Source: an uncultured Prevotella sp. (GTDB lineage: Bacteria > Bacteroidota > Bacteroidia > Bacteroidales > Bacteroidaceae). Taken from it: a DNA stretch of 18,237 bases. Below are positions 1 to 8,118 of the stretch, piece after piece (position 1 is the first letter of the stretch; the number at the start of each line of letters is the position of its first letter). The stretch lies in assembly GCA_937922435.1 (NCBI GenBank), contig CAKZVT010000059.1, forward strand, positions 1 to 18,237. The letters run 5' to 3'. The notes beneath the pieces were generated by a model. That model saw nothing but the letters and a program-made list of their open reading frames with translations. It was not told where the DNA came from and made no database searches. Both the position numbers and the translations under genes were made by a program.

Positions 1-82
1 CCACGAGCGCCGCGCTGCTTCCTCGCCTGTCCCATTCTGTCAAAGAACGCGCTTAACAGGGACAAGCCCCGAAAAGCGGATG
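1..82 (-). other. Probable leader of a leftward rRNA operon (partial)
   Basis: Read leftward, this stretch follows a strong Bacteroidetes promoter (83-114) and contains the boxA-like motif GTTCTTTGACA (plus positions 38-48). TGTCCC (28-33) and GGGACA (59-64) can pair around it. No ORF starts in the leftward direction here. A boxA-like element a few tens of bases after a strong promoter is the usual arrangement in rRNA leaders, where it recruits Nus antitermination factors. The 16S gene itself would begin outside the window, so the rRNA assignment is an inference; another highly expressed leftward transcript is the alternative. Confidence 0.5.
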
Positions 83-114
83 CAAAAGTACGGAGTCTTA
101 CCCAATCCTGCAAA
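83..114 (-). promoter_or_regulatory. Bacteroidetes promoter, -33 TTTG / -7 TACTTTTG, leftward
   Basis: On the minus strand TTTG (plus 111-114) is followed after 20 bases by TACTTTTG (plus 83-90), fitting the Bacteroidetes primary sigma consensus TTTG-N19/20-TAnnTTTG. It drives transcription off the left edge into the probable rRNA leader. Confidence 0.6.
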
Positions 115-631
115 TATTTTGGAAAGTTTTTTCCATATTTGACTCAAAAACCACATGTTTTTGACATAAATCAAGCAAGAAGCGCTTTGAGAATGCAAGT
201 CAGACATGAACAACCTGTCAAATTCATCATCAAGGCTTACAAGACTGTAAACATAAAAAACGGCAATAATAACATAGAGAATACAGAGACGGCGGCTGAA
301 CGACATGCCGGCAAACACATAATTAATATATACGGCCAAACAATACAATGATGCAAAAGGCCGTCAAACGCTCTGCAAAACACGGCAAAATGCACTACAA
401 AACACTGTCTTTCGCAGCACAAAAGGCCACCAATCAGAATGAGCCTCATAAATCATTGACAATCAGGCCATAAGGCATCACCAAACGGAACACCCTCCAC
501 GGCTTGCTTATCAGCCGTGGAGGGTGTCATGAATTTTCACGCTCAGCTACGACATCTACGCTCGCACGTCAACCGCAACGCCTCCAATCGGCGGCGGAAG
601 AGCCAGCGGACTGACAGCGCATGGCAAAAGG
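115..631. other. Gene-free region with degenerate repeats
   Basis: No convincing gene is visible. Short ORFs here (for example 139-351) have low-complexity translations and no promoter. About 350-430 holds degenerate pieces of the AAAAGGCC...GGCC repeat family found elsewhere in the window. CATTGACAATCAG at 454-466 nearly repeats CATTGATAATCAG at 18016-18028, which also sits next to such a hairpin. The region ends with the hairpin at 490-527 and the tail of the leftward gene. Confidence 0.5.
490..527 (-). terminator. Hairpin downstream of the T9SS cargo gene
   Basis: Perfect 15-bp inverted repeat, arms 490-504 and 513-527, with an 8-base loop. It lies about 105 bases past the stop codon of the leftward gene ending at 632. 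The bases after it on the minus strand (TTCCGTTTGG) are only weakly U-rich, so it may be a weak terminator or an mRNA 3' stabiliser. Confidence 0.5.
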
Positions 632-2791
632 TCAACGCACTTGCACTTTCTTAGCCGTGCCACCCTCAACACCTTTTATTATATATATGCCCTTTGCGAG
701 ATTGAGCGACGACCGTTCTACACCCGTTGCGACGCACTGTCCTTGCAGGTTGTAGACATTCACACGCCCTGCCACATCATGTACGTCGACGCCCTGTATG
801 CCGCTGGTCTCTCCGATTTTGAACGCAGGCGTTATGGTCTGTTCCTGGTAATTGCCGCTCATGTCGGTAACTTTCACCTTAAGGTCATACCATCCGTCAC
901 CGCCCTGAACGCCTTGCAGGCCGCCCTCATAGAAATATCCGAAGTTTACTGAAGAGTAATCCGCGTTCTCATCCACGGGCAGCTGCCGCCAGTCACCGCT
1001 GCCAGCGGGAGCATACTCAACGTCAACGGATACAGGTTGGATGGAACATATAAGTCCGACAGATGTTTCATACTCAAACTGATTGTCGACAGCCGTCAGC
1101 AAAATCCTGCCGTCAGCAGGAGTTTCAAACCTGTCGGTAACAACATTGTCGCCGTTGCGAAACTGCAACATCTTAAGCGTCGGCAAGATATGGTCTTCCT
1201 TGGTAAAGTCTGCATAAAGTCTTGTCACATTGCGACCTTTCACGTCGTCCACAGTTCTTTCTGCCGTAGTGACGGTACAGTCGAGAACTCCATCAGCCCA
1301 TCCGTTATTCGAATAATCTTTAGCGAACTGCATAAATTCTCCATAATCTTTACAGAGAATGTCCTCTCCGTTGAATTTCAAGTCGATATCCAAGTTCTTC
1401 CAACCAGACCGCATCTGCTCACCCAAGCGGCCATAGTAAGCAATACTCCACTCAAAATAATTGCCCCTGTTCTCATTATTTCTCATAAAAAGATTCATAA
1501 TAGGCATGGAGTTACCCTCCATTCCGCTCCTCTCGTCTGCGCTGTAAGACATCGGGACTAAACCTGGGAATCCGTCAATAACTGTCAGCCCGTCACTTTC
1601 CTTGAAATACTCTAACTGAAAATCGTCATTGCAAATAAAATAATAATACGGTTTGCCATCCTTTATTACAAATGGCTTTCCGATATTCGGAAATGAAGTT
1701 TCCTTCACGACACCATCCTCTTCATGCCTTTCCAAATTATAAACAGTAGGAGCAAGCATGATGTCATATCTCATTGCATCATTTTCATCTGCCATCGGCG
1801 CATCAATGAAAAACTTTATGGTCTTATCCAGTTCCGTTGCAATTCCAATATTCGGAGCTACCCATCCCGACAAAAGTTGCCCGTTTAGATATTCATAAGT
1901 AATGTAACCACCATAGTATTCATCGGTAAAATCTTCATTCTTATTAAGTTTCACTTCATCTTGATACTGCACATAGCCTGCAGGGTCTGACTTTACAGAG
2001 TCTTTAATTTGCGACAATGTACTATTAAAACGGTTTACATAGATGTTGTCATCGTTACCTATGGTTATGAAAGAAGACAAGAAATGATATCTGTCACTGA
2101 CTTTGTTGACATAAAAATCAGCTCCTTCATAAACCGAATTTAATCCGGAAATCATTTCATAATCAGACATTGTGCCAAATAAAGCCCCAACGTTTTCCAA
2201 AACGACATTAGCCATTATTCCAATTCTTTTCGCATTTCCAGTTTTTTCAACACCCGTTGTATTATCTACGACGCTGACATTCCATACATCGCCTTGCGGA
2301 CTGACAGGACGGAACTTAACGCGCTCGGTTATCTCTTCAGTATTAAAAACCACTACTGTATCTTTTGTAAAATCGAGCAATTCTTTAATATCATAATAAT
2401 ATTTGCGCATCGTCATAAAGTCCGTATATGAACAAGCTACGTCATAAGTTCCGGCAGGCAGTACGATTTCAGCTGTGTCTTCTCCTAACATCAGGCGGTT
2501 GGTAATCAAGGATGTCTGTTCGTTATAGACAAAGACCGTATTAACCATAAAACTCCAGTCATCATGTTCAGATGCGAATTTAACAGTCACCTGCTTAGCA
2601 TCCGCCTTGGGTGGTGTCGACCGTCTCATAGCCATAAAGGCCCCGTCGGCGCCCTTCACCGGCTCAAGCAGCTGCCTGTTTATATAAGTTTTGAATACAG
2701 TAGCTTTATCTACGGCTCCTGCCGACTTCTGGGCCGCAGCAGTTAACAACGCGAACGCAGCCACGACAAATAATAAAGTAAGTTTTTTCAT
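632..2791 (-). CDS. Secreted protein with T9SS type A C-terminal sorting signal, function unknown
   Basis: A 719-residue protein. The start at 2791 is chosen because MKKLTLLFVVAAFALLTAAA is a clear signal peptide, cleaved around AAA-Q; an upstream in-frame ATG at 2842 would add a charged 17-residue leader and falls in the promoter region. The last 70 residues or so have the shape of a Por-type sorting domain: a VYNLQG strand, then LAKGIYIIKG and a basic KKVQVR end. The stretch before it looks like a beta-sandwich. No catalytic signature was recognised in the large middle part, which is rich in aromatic and acidic residues. Expected fate: Sec export, then T9SS passage across the outer membrane with surface attachment or release. 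It is divergent from the TPR/AraC regulator at 2962, a possible but unproven controller. Function remains unknown. Confidence 0.85.
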   Translation of the reverse strand: MKKLTLLFVVAAFALLTAAAQKSAGAVDKATVFKTYINRQLLEPVKGADGAFMAMRRSTPPKADAKQVTVKFASEHDDWSFMVNTVFVYNEQTSLITNRLMLGEDTAEIVLPAGTYDVACSYTDFMTMRKYYYDIKELLDFTKDTVVVFNTEEITERVKFRPVSPQGDVWNVSVVDNTTGVEKTGNAKRIGIMANVVLENVGALFGTMSDYEMISGLNSVYEGADFYVNKVSDRYHFLSSFITIGNDDNIYVNRFNSTLSQIKDSVKSDPAGYVQYQDEVKLNKNEDFTDEYYGGYITYEYLNGQLLSGWVAPNIGIATELDKTIKFFIDAPMADENDAMRYDIMLAPTVYNLERHEEDGVVKETSFPNIGKPFVIKDGKPYYYFICNDDFQLEYFKESDGLTVIDGFPGLVPMSYSADERSGMEGNSMPIMNLFMRNNENRGNYFEWSIAYYGRLGEQMRSGWKNLDIDLKFNGEDILCKDYGEFMQFAKDYSNNGWADGVLDCTVTTAERTVDDVKGRNVTRLYADFTKEDHILPTLKMLQFRNGDNVVTDRFETPADGRILLTAVDNQFEYETSVGLICSIQPVSVDVEYAPAGSGDWRQLPVDENADYSSVNFGYFYEGGLQGVQGGDGWYDLKVKVTDMSGNYQEQTITPAFKIGETSGIQGVDVHDVAGRVNVYNLQGQCVATGVERSSLNLAKGIYIIKGVEGGTAKKVQVR

Positions 2792-2839
2792 AACACGAAT
2801 GGTTTTAGCATGAAACATCAAAAATATTTTAAGACATAG

Positions 2840-2847
2840 CAAAAGTA
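2840..2847 (-). promoter_or_regulatory. Possible -7 box TACTTTTG for the T9SS cargo gene
   Basis: TACTTTTG on the minus strand fits TAnnTTTG and lies 48 bases before the start at 2791. No TTTG is seen at the expected -33 spacing, so this is a weaker call than the two-box promoters in this window. Confidence 0.4.
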
Positions 2848-2940
2848 TTGAAAATATTACTGGATTGTAAGTTTTACGGCTTCAATTTCACCAAAATTCA
2901 AGAATTAGGGGATATTCTTCTCGCTTTTAGATTATTTGTT

Positions 2941-2948
2941 TACCTTTG
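2941..2948 (+). promoter_or_regulatory. Possible -7 box TACCTTTG for the TPR/AraC regulator
   Basis: TACCTTTG fits TAnnTTTG and lies 13 bases before the ATG at 2962, giving a very short leader. No good -33 TTTG is present, as could occur at a promoter needing an activator. It supports the 2962 start over the in-frame ATG at 2848. Confidence 0.45.
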
Positions 2949-2961
2949 CAAGCATAAGCTT

Positions 2962-4518
2962 ATGTTCAGAATATTTGTATTCATATTATTGACGGCCGCC
3001 CTGCAGACTACAAATGCCTCACGGATAAGCAGGATAATGGATGAAGGCGAGAAGCTGATAAAAACCGGCGACTACAAGGCTGCCGCAGAGTGCTACTCGC
3101 GCCTGTTGGCGTTCTACCATGCCGGCGACCGCGACACGTCGCTGTGCCGCGGACTTATGTATGGAGGGAATTGCCTCAATTTCAGTGGACGATACGTCAA
3201 AGCCTTACAGTTTTACATATACGCTATCGAACTAGCTGAACAACAAGGCAACATAAACATATATGAGTCAAGCTTATGCAATGCCGGCACGATATTCGCC
3301 ATATTCAAAGATTACGAACGCGCAATTTTTTACTTCAGCAAAGCATATGCGTCGTCTGTTGACAACGGTCATGCCAGCGTCATGGTTGCATCATGTGACA
3401 ATCTCGTGAAGGCCTACGCCCGTCTCGGCAACATGAAAGAGGCAAAAAGATACCAGTCAGCATTCCTACGTATTGCCGATTTAGACGACCCACACTACCA
3501 ATACGAAGACATGCTCTTCAAAGGCATCATAGCCAAGGCCGACAACGACATCAATACAGCGAAAATGTATTTTGGAAAAGCGCTGAAAACAGCTACCGCC
3601 AACCATCTCGGAGGCGAAATGCTGGCCGAAATCTACAACGAGCTCGGCCAGACAAGCATGGCCGAGGGCGACAGCCGCAAGGCCGTCTCGCTGTTCCGCC
3701 AGGCGGCCGCCACGGCCGGAGGAGGCAGTAACCCCGAACAGCTGTACGACGCTTTCCACTATCTTTCGCGCGCATACATGGGTCTTGGAATGGCCGACAG
3801 CGCGGCCCGTTACCAGATGCTGCATACTGCGCTGGCCGACTCCGTGTTCAACAGAAAGCAGTTCAACAAAGTAAAAGACTATCTTTTCGCCTATGAAAAC
3901 CGCATGACCGACGAACGCATGGACAAGCTCCGCATGACCGTAACATGGCTTGCGGCAGGAATAGCCTTCGCCGTAATCATACTGATAATCATTTCCCATT
4001 ACAACCGCAGGCTGCATGCCGCCCACCGGCTGCTCGTGGAAAAGAACAAGGAACTCATCAGGCAAAACGACGAAAGCATGCGGCAAATGCTGGCGCGCAC
4101 CGCCGCCACCGCAGACAACAACGCCACTGGAAACACACAAAAGCCGTCCACATTGAGCGGCGAAAAGCTTGACAGCCTGACAAGCGACATAACAATGGTG
4201 ATGAACGACGTAAACATCATATCCAATCCGGACTTCAACCTTAACATGCTGGCACGCATGGTAAACTCAAATACCAAGTATGTATCATCCGCAATCAACG
4301 AGACTTACGGAAAAAACTTCAAAGCCTTCCTCAACGGTTACCGCATACGCGAGGCGTGCCGCAGGCTCGTAGACGACGCTTACGCCAACCTTACAATATC
4401 GGCAATAGCCGAAAGCGTGGGCTTCACCAGTGCCAACGGCTTCGTGACGGCGTTCAAGCGCGTGGTCGGGGTAACGCCATCGGCCTACAAGAAGCTGGCT
4501 AAGGAAAACGACGGATAA
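2962..4518 (+). CDS. TPR sensor with one membrane helix and cytoplasmic AraC-type DNA-binding domain
   Basis: A 518-residue protein. The N-terminus (MFRIFVFILLTAALQTTNAS) is a signal peptide or anchor. Residues about 20-310 are repeated helical pairs of TPR type, for example GDYKAAAECYSRLL and GDSRKAVSLFRQAA. A transmembrane helix follows at about 327-347 (WLAAGIAFAVIILIII), then a basic, probably coiled-coil linker, and an AraC-family helix-turn-helix domain at about 421-515 (IREACRRL; ISAIAESVGFTSANGFVTAFKRVVGVTPSAYKK). The TPR part should lie in the periplasm and the AraC domain in the cytoplasm, so it acts as a one-protein membrane sensor and transcription regulator, an architecture common in Bacteroidales. 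It is divergent from the T9SS cargo gene and followed by a strong hairpin. The signal it senses cannot be read from the sequence. The start at 2962 suits both the signal peptide and the promoter. Confidence 0.88.
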   Translation: MFRIFVFILLTAALQTTNASRISRIMDEGEKLIKTGDYKAAAECYSRLLAFYHAGDRDTSLCRGLMYGGNCLNFSGRYVKALQFYIYAIELAEQQGNINIYESSLCNAGTIFAIFKDYERAIFYFSKAYASSVDNGHASVMVASCDNLVKAYARLGNMKEAKRYQSAFLRIADLDDPHYQYEDMLFKGIIAKADNDINTAKMYFGKALKTATANHLGGEMLAEIYNELGQTSMAEGDSRKAVSLFRQAAATAGGGSNPEQLYDAFHYLSRAYMGLGMADSAARYQMLHTALADSVFNRKQFNKVKDYLFAYENRMTDERMDKLRMTVTWLAAGIAFAVIILIIISHYNRRLHAAHRLLVEKNKELIRQNDESMRQMLARTAATADNNATGNTQKPSTLSGEKLDSLTSDITMVMNDVNIISNPDFNLNMLARMVNSNTKYVSSAINETYGKNFKAFLNGYRIREACRRLVDDAYANLTISAIAESVGFTSANGFVTAFKRVVGVTPSAYKKLAKENDG

Positions 4519-4534
4519 ATCATACAAGAATGCA

Positions 4535-4569
4535 AAAGGCCGTGTTCCGCATTGCGGAACACGGCCTTT
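4535..4569 (+). terminator. Perfect 16-bp hairpin, AAAGGCCG family, terminator-like
   Basis: Arms 4535-4550 and 4554-4569 pair perfectly around a 3-base loop (ATT). It begins 17 bases after the stop codon of the TPR/AraC gene; the 3' arm ends in TTT then C. It belongs to the same sequence family as the hairpins at 10979-11015 and 18038-18074, so it is both a repeat copy and a likely terminator. Confidence 0.65.
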
Positions 4570-4805
4570 CACCACGCAATCGACCGCCTTTGGCACGACA
4601 AGACACGACCTTTTGCGACATCATACGCAAAGCATTGGCATACAGCAAATTACAATCCACCCGGCAGAACTGTCCGAAACGATGCCATATTACAATCTTG
4701 TCAGAACCACGTACAAGCCTGTAACCATTGCCAAGTACCGCCGCACTGGAGAGCGTTATTCCACAAAAACAGGCTGACAGGACACAAGATTAAAGCGGAA
4801 GGCAT
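4570..4805. other. Gene-free spacer
   Basis: Part of a 367-base gap between the TPR/AraC gene and the convergent OmpA gene. It has no convincing ORF or promoter. TGTAACCATTGCCAAG near 4720 weakly resembles the sequence just before the hairpin at 18038, suggesting degenerate repeat remains. Confidence 0.4.
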
Positions 4806-4848
4806 AAAAAACAAGAGCGCATCCGCCTTTTCTTGCAGATGCACTCTT
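4806..4848 (-). terminator. Rho-independent terminator of the OmpA-family gene
   Basis: On the minus strand a 14-bp stem (plus arms 4835-4848 and 4813-4826, including two G-U pairs) with an 8-base loop is followed by G and six T (plus 4806-4811). It lies about 40 bases past the stop at 4886. The paired transitions give G-U only in the leftward RNA, so it is built for that strand. Confidence 0.8.
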
Positions 4849-4885
4849 CATTGTTAATTTATCAGGACATAATCAGTCAAATCAC

Positions 4886-5761
4886 TTATTCGGCGCTTTC
4901 GGGAGCCTTGTCGATAAGGTCCATGAACTGGTCGAGCTTCGGAGTAATGATGATTTGCGTGCGGCGGTTGCGCTGCTTGCCCACTGCCGTGTCGTTGGAC
5001 GTGACGGGATTGAACTCGCCGCGGCCTCCGGCTGTGAGCCTCTTCGGCTCAACGCCGTACTGGTTGATGAGCGCCTGTACAACGCTTGACGCACGAAGAC
5101 AAGACAAGTCCCAGTTGTTGCGAATGTTCTTCATCGACGCAGAAGCCGTATTTACCGGCACGTTGTCGGTGTTACCCTCGATGAGCACGTCGTAATCCTT
5201 GTAGTCCTTGATGATTTTCGCGATTTTGCTGAGTGTCTCAGCCGCGCGTTCGTTGATTTCATAGCTGCCGCTCTTGTAGAGCATGTTGTCTGCCAGCGAG
5301 ATGTAAACCACGCCCTTGAGCACCTGCACGTCAACCTCTTTCAGCTCTTCCTTGCTCAAAGAGCGAGTCAGGTTGTTGGTAAGTATCATGTTGAGCGAGT
5401 CGCTCTTGCTCTTCACCTCAACCAAGTGGCGTATGTACTGGTTAGACTCGTTGATTTGGTCGACGAGCTTCGATATGTTCACCGTTGTCTGGTTGCTGGC
5501 CGTAAGGCTCTTGTCGAGCGAGCTTTGCAGCGACTCGAGCGTGCTCTTCGACTGTTCGAGCTGCTCTTCGAGGCTGGCTACGCGGACGTTGCTTGCCGCG
5601 AGTTTAGCATTAGTGTCGGACAGCTTATCTTGCGTGTCCTGGTATTTGCTTGTCAGTTCCTTGTTCTCCAGCTGGCAGTTCTCAAGCTGTTTCTTGCTTA
5701 CACAGCTGCTTGCCAAGAGGCATCCCGCGATGAGCGAGAGAGCCAAAACATTCTTTTTCAT
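4886..5761 (-). CDS. OmpA-family outer-membrane lipoprotein, coiled-coil plus peptidoglycan-binding domain
   Basis: A 291-residue protein starting at 5761 (MKKNVLALSLIAGC...ASSC). Two lipobox candidates exist: IAGC (Cys14, matches the motif exactly) and ASSC (Cys20, leaves a better hydrophobic stretch). Residues about 22-135 are rich in E, K, Q, L and S with heptad character and should form a long coiled coil. Residues about 165-275 are an OmpA C-terminal domain: NTDN with Asp199, LSCLRASSVV with Arg223, GVEPKRLTAGGRGE, and GKQRNRR. The Asp and Arg are the pair known in OmpA domains to hold diaminopimelate of peptidoglycan. Likely role: tethering the outer membrane to the cell wall. The in-frame ATG at 5830 precedes the promoter box and is rejected. 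It is a single gene with its own terminator. Confidence 0.9.
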   Translation of the reverse strand: MKKNVLALSLIAGCLLASSCVSKKQLENCQLENKELTSKYQDTQDKLSDTNAKLAASNVRVASLEEQLEQSKSTLESLQSSLDKSLTASNQTTVNISKLVDQINESNQYIRHLVEVKSKSDSLNMILTNNLTRSLSKEELKEVDVQVLKGVVYISLADNMLYKSGSYEINERAAETLSKIAKIIKDYKDYDVLIEGNTDNVPVNTASASMKNIRNNWDLSCLRASSVVQALINQYGVEPKRLTAGGRGEFNPVTSNDTAVGKQRNRRTQIIITPKLDQFMDLIDKAPESAE

Positions 5762-5796
5762 ACTATAAATATTTACGTTTGATTGGTAATTTGTCG

Positions 5797-5804
5797 CAAA
5801 TTTA
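5797..5804 (-). promoter_or_regulatory. -7 box TAAATTTG for the OmpA-family gene
   Basis: TAAATTTG on the minus strand fits TAnnTTTG and lies 35 bases before the start at 5761. A TTG (plus 5828-5830) lies 23 bases upstream, slightly too far for the usual -33 box. Confidence 0.5.
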
Positions 5805-5895
5805 CATATAAGACGCGCAATCTGCGTCAACGTTGAAAGGCGTTAACTTAAATTAACCACAACCGGCAATCATTGGGGCACAGCCCAAACGCAAT

Positions 5896-5929
5896 CCAAT
5901 GCGCTCCGGCAAAGGCCGGGGCGCATTGG
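5896..5929 (-). terminator. 15-bp GC-rich hairpin after the small unknown gene
   Basis: Arms 5896-5910 and 5915-5929 pair with one G-U position around an AAAG loop, 24 bases past the stop at 5954. The following leftward bases (GATTGCGTTTGGG) lack a strong U tract. It may end the upstream transcript or limit read-through into the OmpA gene. Confidence 0.55.
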
Positions 5930-5953
5930 AAACTTGACCGCAGCAACAGGCAT

Positions 5954-6244
5954 TCAGCAATACTGGAACTGATTTATTTGTGGGAATTTAGCCATCGTCT
6001 TCGACAGCTTTATCTTCCACATTCCATACGTCTGGCGTATGTTTTGCGGCAAGAGGTCGGAATCTCTCATCTTAATGAGCAAATCCCTGAGAGGCGAGCC
6101 CGGACTGGGCTGGGAATCTTTCAACAAACCGGCACGGTCCAACTCCATGTTGGCTTCCATGTCGTCAATTTCCTTCTTGCCCTTGTTAATCATATATTCG
6201 TCAAGGCAGGAAAGGATGGCCGAGAAATTCTTAAAATCTACCAT
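5954..6244 (-). CDS. Small protein of unknown function (96 aa)
   Basis: A 96-residue, mostly helical, charged protein beginning MVDFKNFSAILSCLDEYMIN. No signal peptide, membrane segment or domain is recognised. It is probably real: a two-box promoter lies 30 bases upstream (6275-6305), a stable hairpin follows it, and the composition (GKKEIDDMEANMELDR, RDLLIKMRDSDLLP) reads like a soluble protein. It is a single gene between the OmpA lipoprotein gene and cdaA. A small cytoplasmic regulatory or structural protein is possible, but nothing in the sequence decides this. Confidence 0.65.
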   Translation of the reverse strand: MVDFKNFSAILSCLDEYMINKGKKEIDDMEANMELDRAGLLKDSQPSPGSPLRDLLIKMRDSDLLPQNIRQTYGMWKIKLSKTMAKFPQINQFQYC

Positions 6245-6274
6245 GACATTAAAATTATAAATATTGAGACGCTA

Positions 6275-6305
6275 CAAATATACATTTTTATTATGAGAAA
6301 ACAAA
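6275..6305 (-). promoter_or_regulatory. Bacteroidetes promoter TTTG-N19-TATATTTG for the 96-aa gene
   Basis: On the minus strand TTTG (plus 6302-6305), a 19-base spacer and TATATTTG (plus 6275-6282) match the consensus exactly. Transcription should start about 7 bases on, giving a leader of about 25 bases to the ATG at 6244. Confidence 0.7.
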
Positions 6306-6469
6306 ATATTACCACTAAAAAAGATGTTTTCTCCCGGCTTTTAATCTTTTTTATCCATTTTGCAAATAGATTGCAATCAAAATGACATATGCAGATTACA
6401 AATTACAACCGTATAATACGTATTTCTTACGGATTAAAAGAATAGTAAGGTAAACAAAGTATGCGAGCG

Positions 6470-7240
6470 TCAAATGTCAAGTTCGCGCGTAAGTATGCTT
6501 TCCAGCTGCTCGGCGGAAAGGCGCAGGTGGAACTGTCCGCGTATGGCGACGGATATGCGCCCGGTCTCTTCCGACACAACGATGGCGATGGCGTCGCTGT
6601 CCTGCGATATGCCCATGGCGGCGCGGTGGCGCAGTCCCAGCTCCTTGGGTATGTCGAAACTGTGGCTTACAGGCAGTATGCATCCGGCGGCGCGTATGCG
6701 GTTCTTCGATATAACCATGGCTCCGTCGTGCAGCGGAGAGTTCTTGAAAAAGATGTTTTCGATTAGCCGCTGGTTTATGTTGGCGTCGATTACGTCGCCC
6801 GTGGCGATGACTTCGTCGAGCGGTGTCAACCTTTCGATGACGATGAGCGCGCCCACCTTGCTCTTGCCCATGCTCATGCACGCCATAACCACAGGCATGA
6901 TGGCCTCCATGTCGCCCTTGTCCTTCTTCTCTCCAGAGGAAAACAGGCGTATTATGCTGTTCACCTTGCGGTGCGTGCCGAGGTTGTACAGGAACTTGCG
7001 AATTTCCTCCTGGAACAGTATTATTATGGCGATGACACCCACACTCACCAGTTTGTCCATGATGCTGCCCAGCAGGCGCATCTCAATCACCTGGCTCACG
7101 AACAGCCAGATGAGGATGAACACCATGATGCCTATGAACACATTGATTGACCGCGACTCCCTCATGAGGCGGTAGATGTAGTAAAGCATCAGGGCGACAC
7201 ACAGTATGTCGACAAAGTCTTTTATGCCGAAATCAAACAT
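6470..7240 (-). CDS. cdaA: Diadenylate cyclase, CdaA type
   Basis: A 256-residue membrane enzyme making cyclic di-AMP from two ATP. Hydrophobic segments at about 10-24, 33-50 and 62-77 form the N-terminal membrane part expected of CdaA. The catalytic DAC domain follows (about 95-245) with the two family signatures: HDGAM (Asp172-Gly173-Ala174) and GLRHRAA (Arg204-His205-Arg206), then SEETG at 223-227. Length and layout match CdaA rather than DisA, which is longer with a DNA-binding C-terminus. It overlaps the end of folP by 8 bases, so the two are co-transcribed and probably translationally coupled. No CdaR-like partner gene lies beside it. In other bacteria c-di-AMP controls potassium and osmolyte uptake and wall homeostasis. 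Confidence 0.95.
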   Translation of the reverse strand: MFDFGIKDFVDILCVALMLYYIYRLMRESRSINVFIGIMVFILIWLFVSQVIEMRLLGSIMDKLVSVGVIAIIILFQEEIRKFLYNLGTHRKVNSIIRLFSSGEKKDKGDMEAIMPVVMACMSMGKSKVGALIVIERLTPLDEVIATGDVIDANINQRLIENIFFKNSPLHDGAMVISKNRIRAAGCILPVSHSFDIPKELGLRHRAAMGISQDSDAIAIVVSEETGRISVAIRGQFHLRLSAEQLESILTRELDI

Positions 7241-8111
7241 ATCTCATCGTTTCTTTTACTATTTTCACAGCCTCGACACACTCCTTCACGTCGTGTACGC
7301 GCAGTATTGACGCTCCGCCCAAGGCCACGGCGAGCGTATTTACCACCATAGTGCCGTTAAGCGAACCGTCGGCATCAGTGTCCAAAAGGCGCGACACCAT
7401 CGACTTGCGCGACGCGCCGACAAGCACCGGCAGCCCCATCTCGCGCAGGCAGCCCAACCGTGCGAGCACGGCGTAGTTCTCCTGCACGGTCTTGCCGAAG
7501 CCGAACCCGGGGTCGAGGATGATGTCCTTCTGCCCGAGCGAGCGCAGCAACTGCACCTTCGGGGCAAAGTCTTGCATGATACTCTCCACGTTAGGACGTG
7601 AAGACATTAATATATAAGGTACTCCAAGCCGCGCCACCTCGCTGAACATCGGCGGCACATCGGCTTCGGAATACTCACGGTAGGCATCCTCACTCATATC
7701 CTCGCCGCCGAAAGCGCCGTCAACGTTGCCGCCCGACACGTCGTTGATGATGGCCACGCCAAATTCCTCCACGGCCATCCTGGCCACCTCGGGACGGAAA
7801 GTGTCCACCGACACCACGGCCTCCGGCTGCGCCGAGCGCACCGCCTTGAGAGCCGCGCGCATACGCTCCATCTCCTCCGCAGCCGTCACCCTCGCCGCGC
7901 CGGGGCGCGTAGAGTAAGCCCCCACGTCGATGATGGCGCCTCCCTCGGCCACAATCTGGTCGGCACGCGCCTTGATTTCATCGTCCGTCCGGCGGCGGCT
8001 GCCAGCATAAAACGAGTCGGGCGTGGCGTTGAGGATGCCCATCACCTGCGGCTCGGACAAGTCCATCAGTCTTCCGCCCACGTTGATTGTATATGGAATT
8101 ATGCCTTTCAT
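7233..8111 (-). CDS. folP: Dihydropteroate synthase
   Basis: A 292-residue TIM-barrel enzyme that joins p-aminobenzoate to the pterin diphosphate in folate synthesis; the target of sulfonamides. Visible motifs: GILNATPDSF (25-34), DVGAYSTRPG (62-71), SVDTF (101-105), NDVSGG (123-128), LDPGFGFGKT (199-208), GASRKSM (232-238, sulfonamide/pABA site) and RVHDV (271-275). Oddities: an acidic insertion at about 129-155, and where most family members have MHMxGxP this protein has LMSSRP (168-173), followed by a shortened loop. It is the first gene of the folP-cdaA unit; the 8-base overlap with cdaA suggests coupling. A -7 box lies 8 bases ahead of the start, so the leader would be almost absent if it is used. 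Confidence 0.95.
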   Translation of the reverse strand: MKGIIPYTINVGGRLMDLSEPQVMGILNATPDSFYAGSRRRTDDEIKARADQIVAEGGAIIDVGAYSTRPGAARVTAAEEMERMRAALKAVRSAQPEAVVSVDTFRPEVARMAVEEFGVAIINDVSGGNVDGAFGGEDMSEDAYREYSEADVPPMFSEVARLGVPYILMSSRPNVESIMQDFAPKVQLLRSLGQKDIILDPGFGFGKTVQENYAVLARLGCLREMGLPVLVGASRKSMVSRLLDTDADGSLNGTMVVNTLAVALGGASILRVHDVKECVEAVKIVKETMRYV

Positions 8112-8118
8112 CGGTAGG

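Noticed and set aside
139..351. 70-residue ORF in the left gene-free region
   Set aside because: No promoter box, low-complexity Asn/Ile-rich translation, and it overlaps degenerate repeats.
1037..1561. 174-residue ORF opposite the T9SS cargo gene
   Set aside because: Antisense to a convincing secreted protein; no domain, no promoter and no protein-like pattern.
2848..2961. N-terminal extension of the TPR/AraC protein
   Set aside because: The ATG at 2848 precedes the -7 box, and the extension would bury the signal peptide that begins at 2962.
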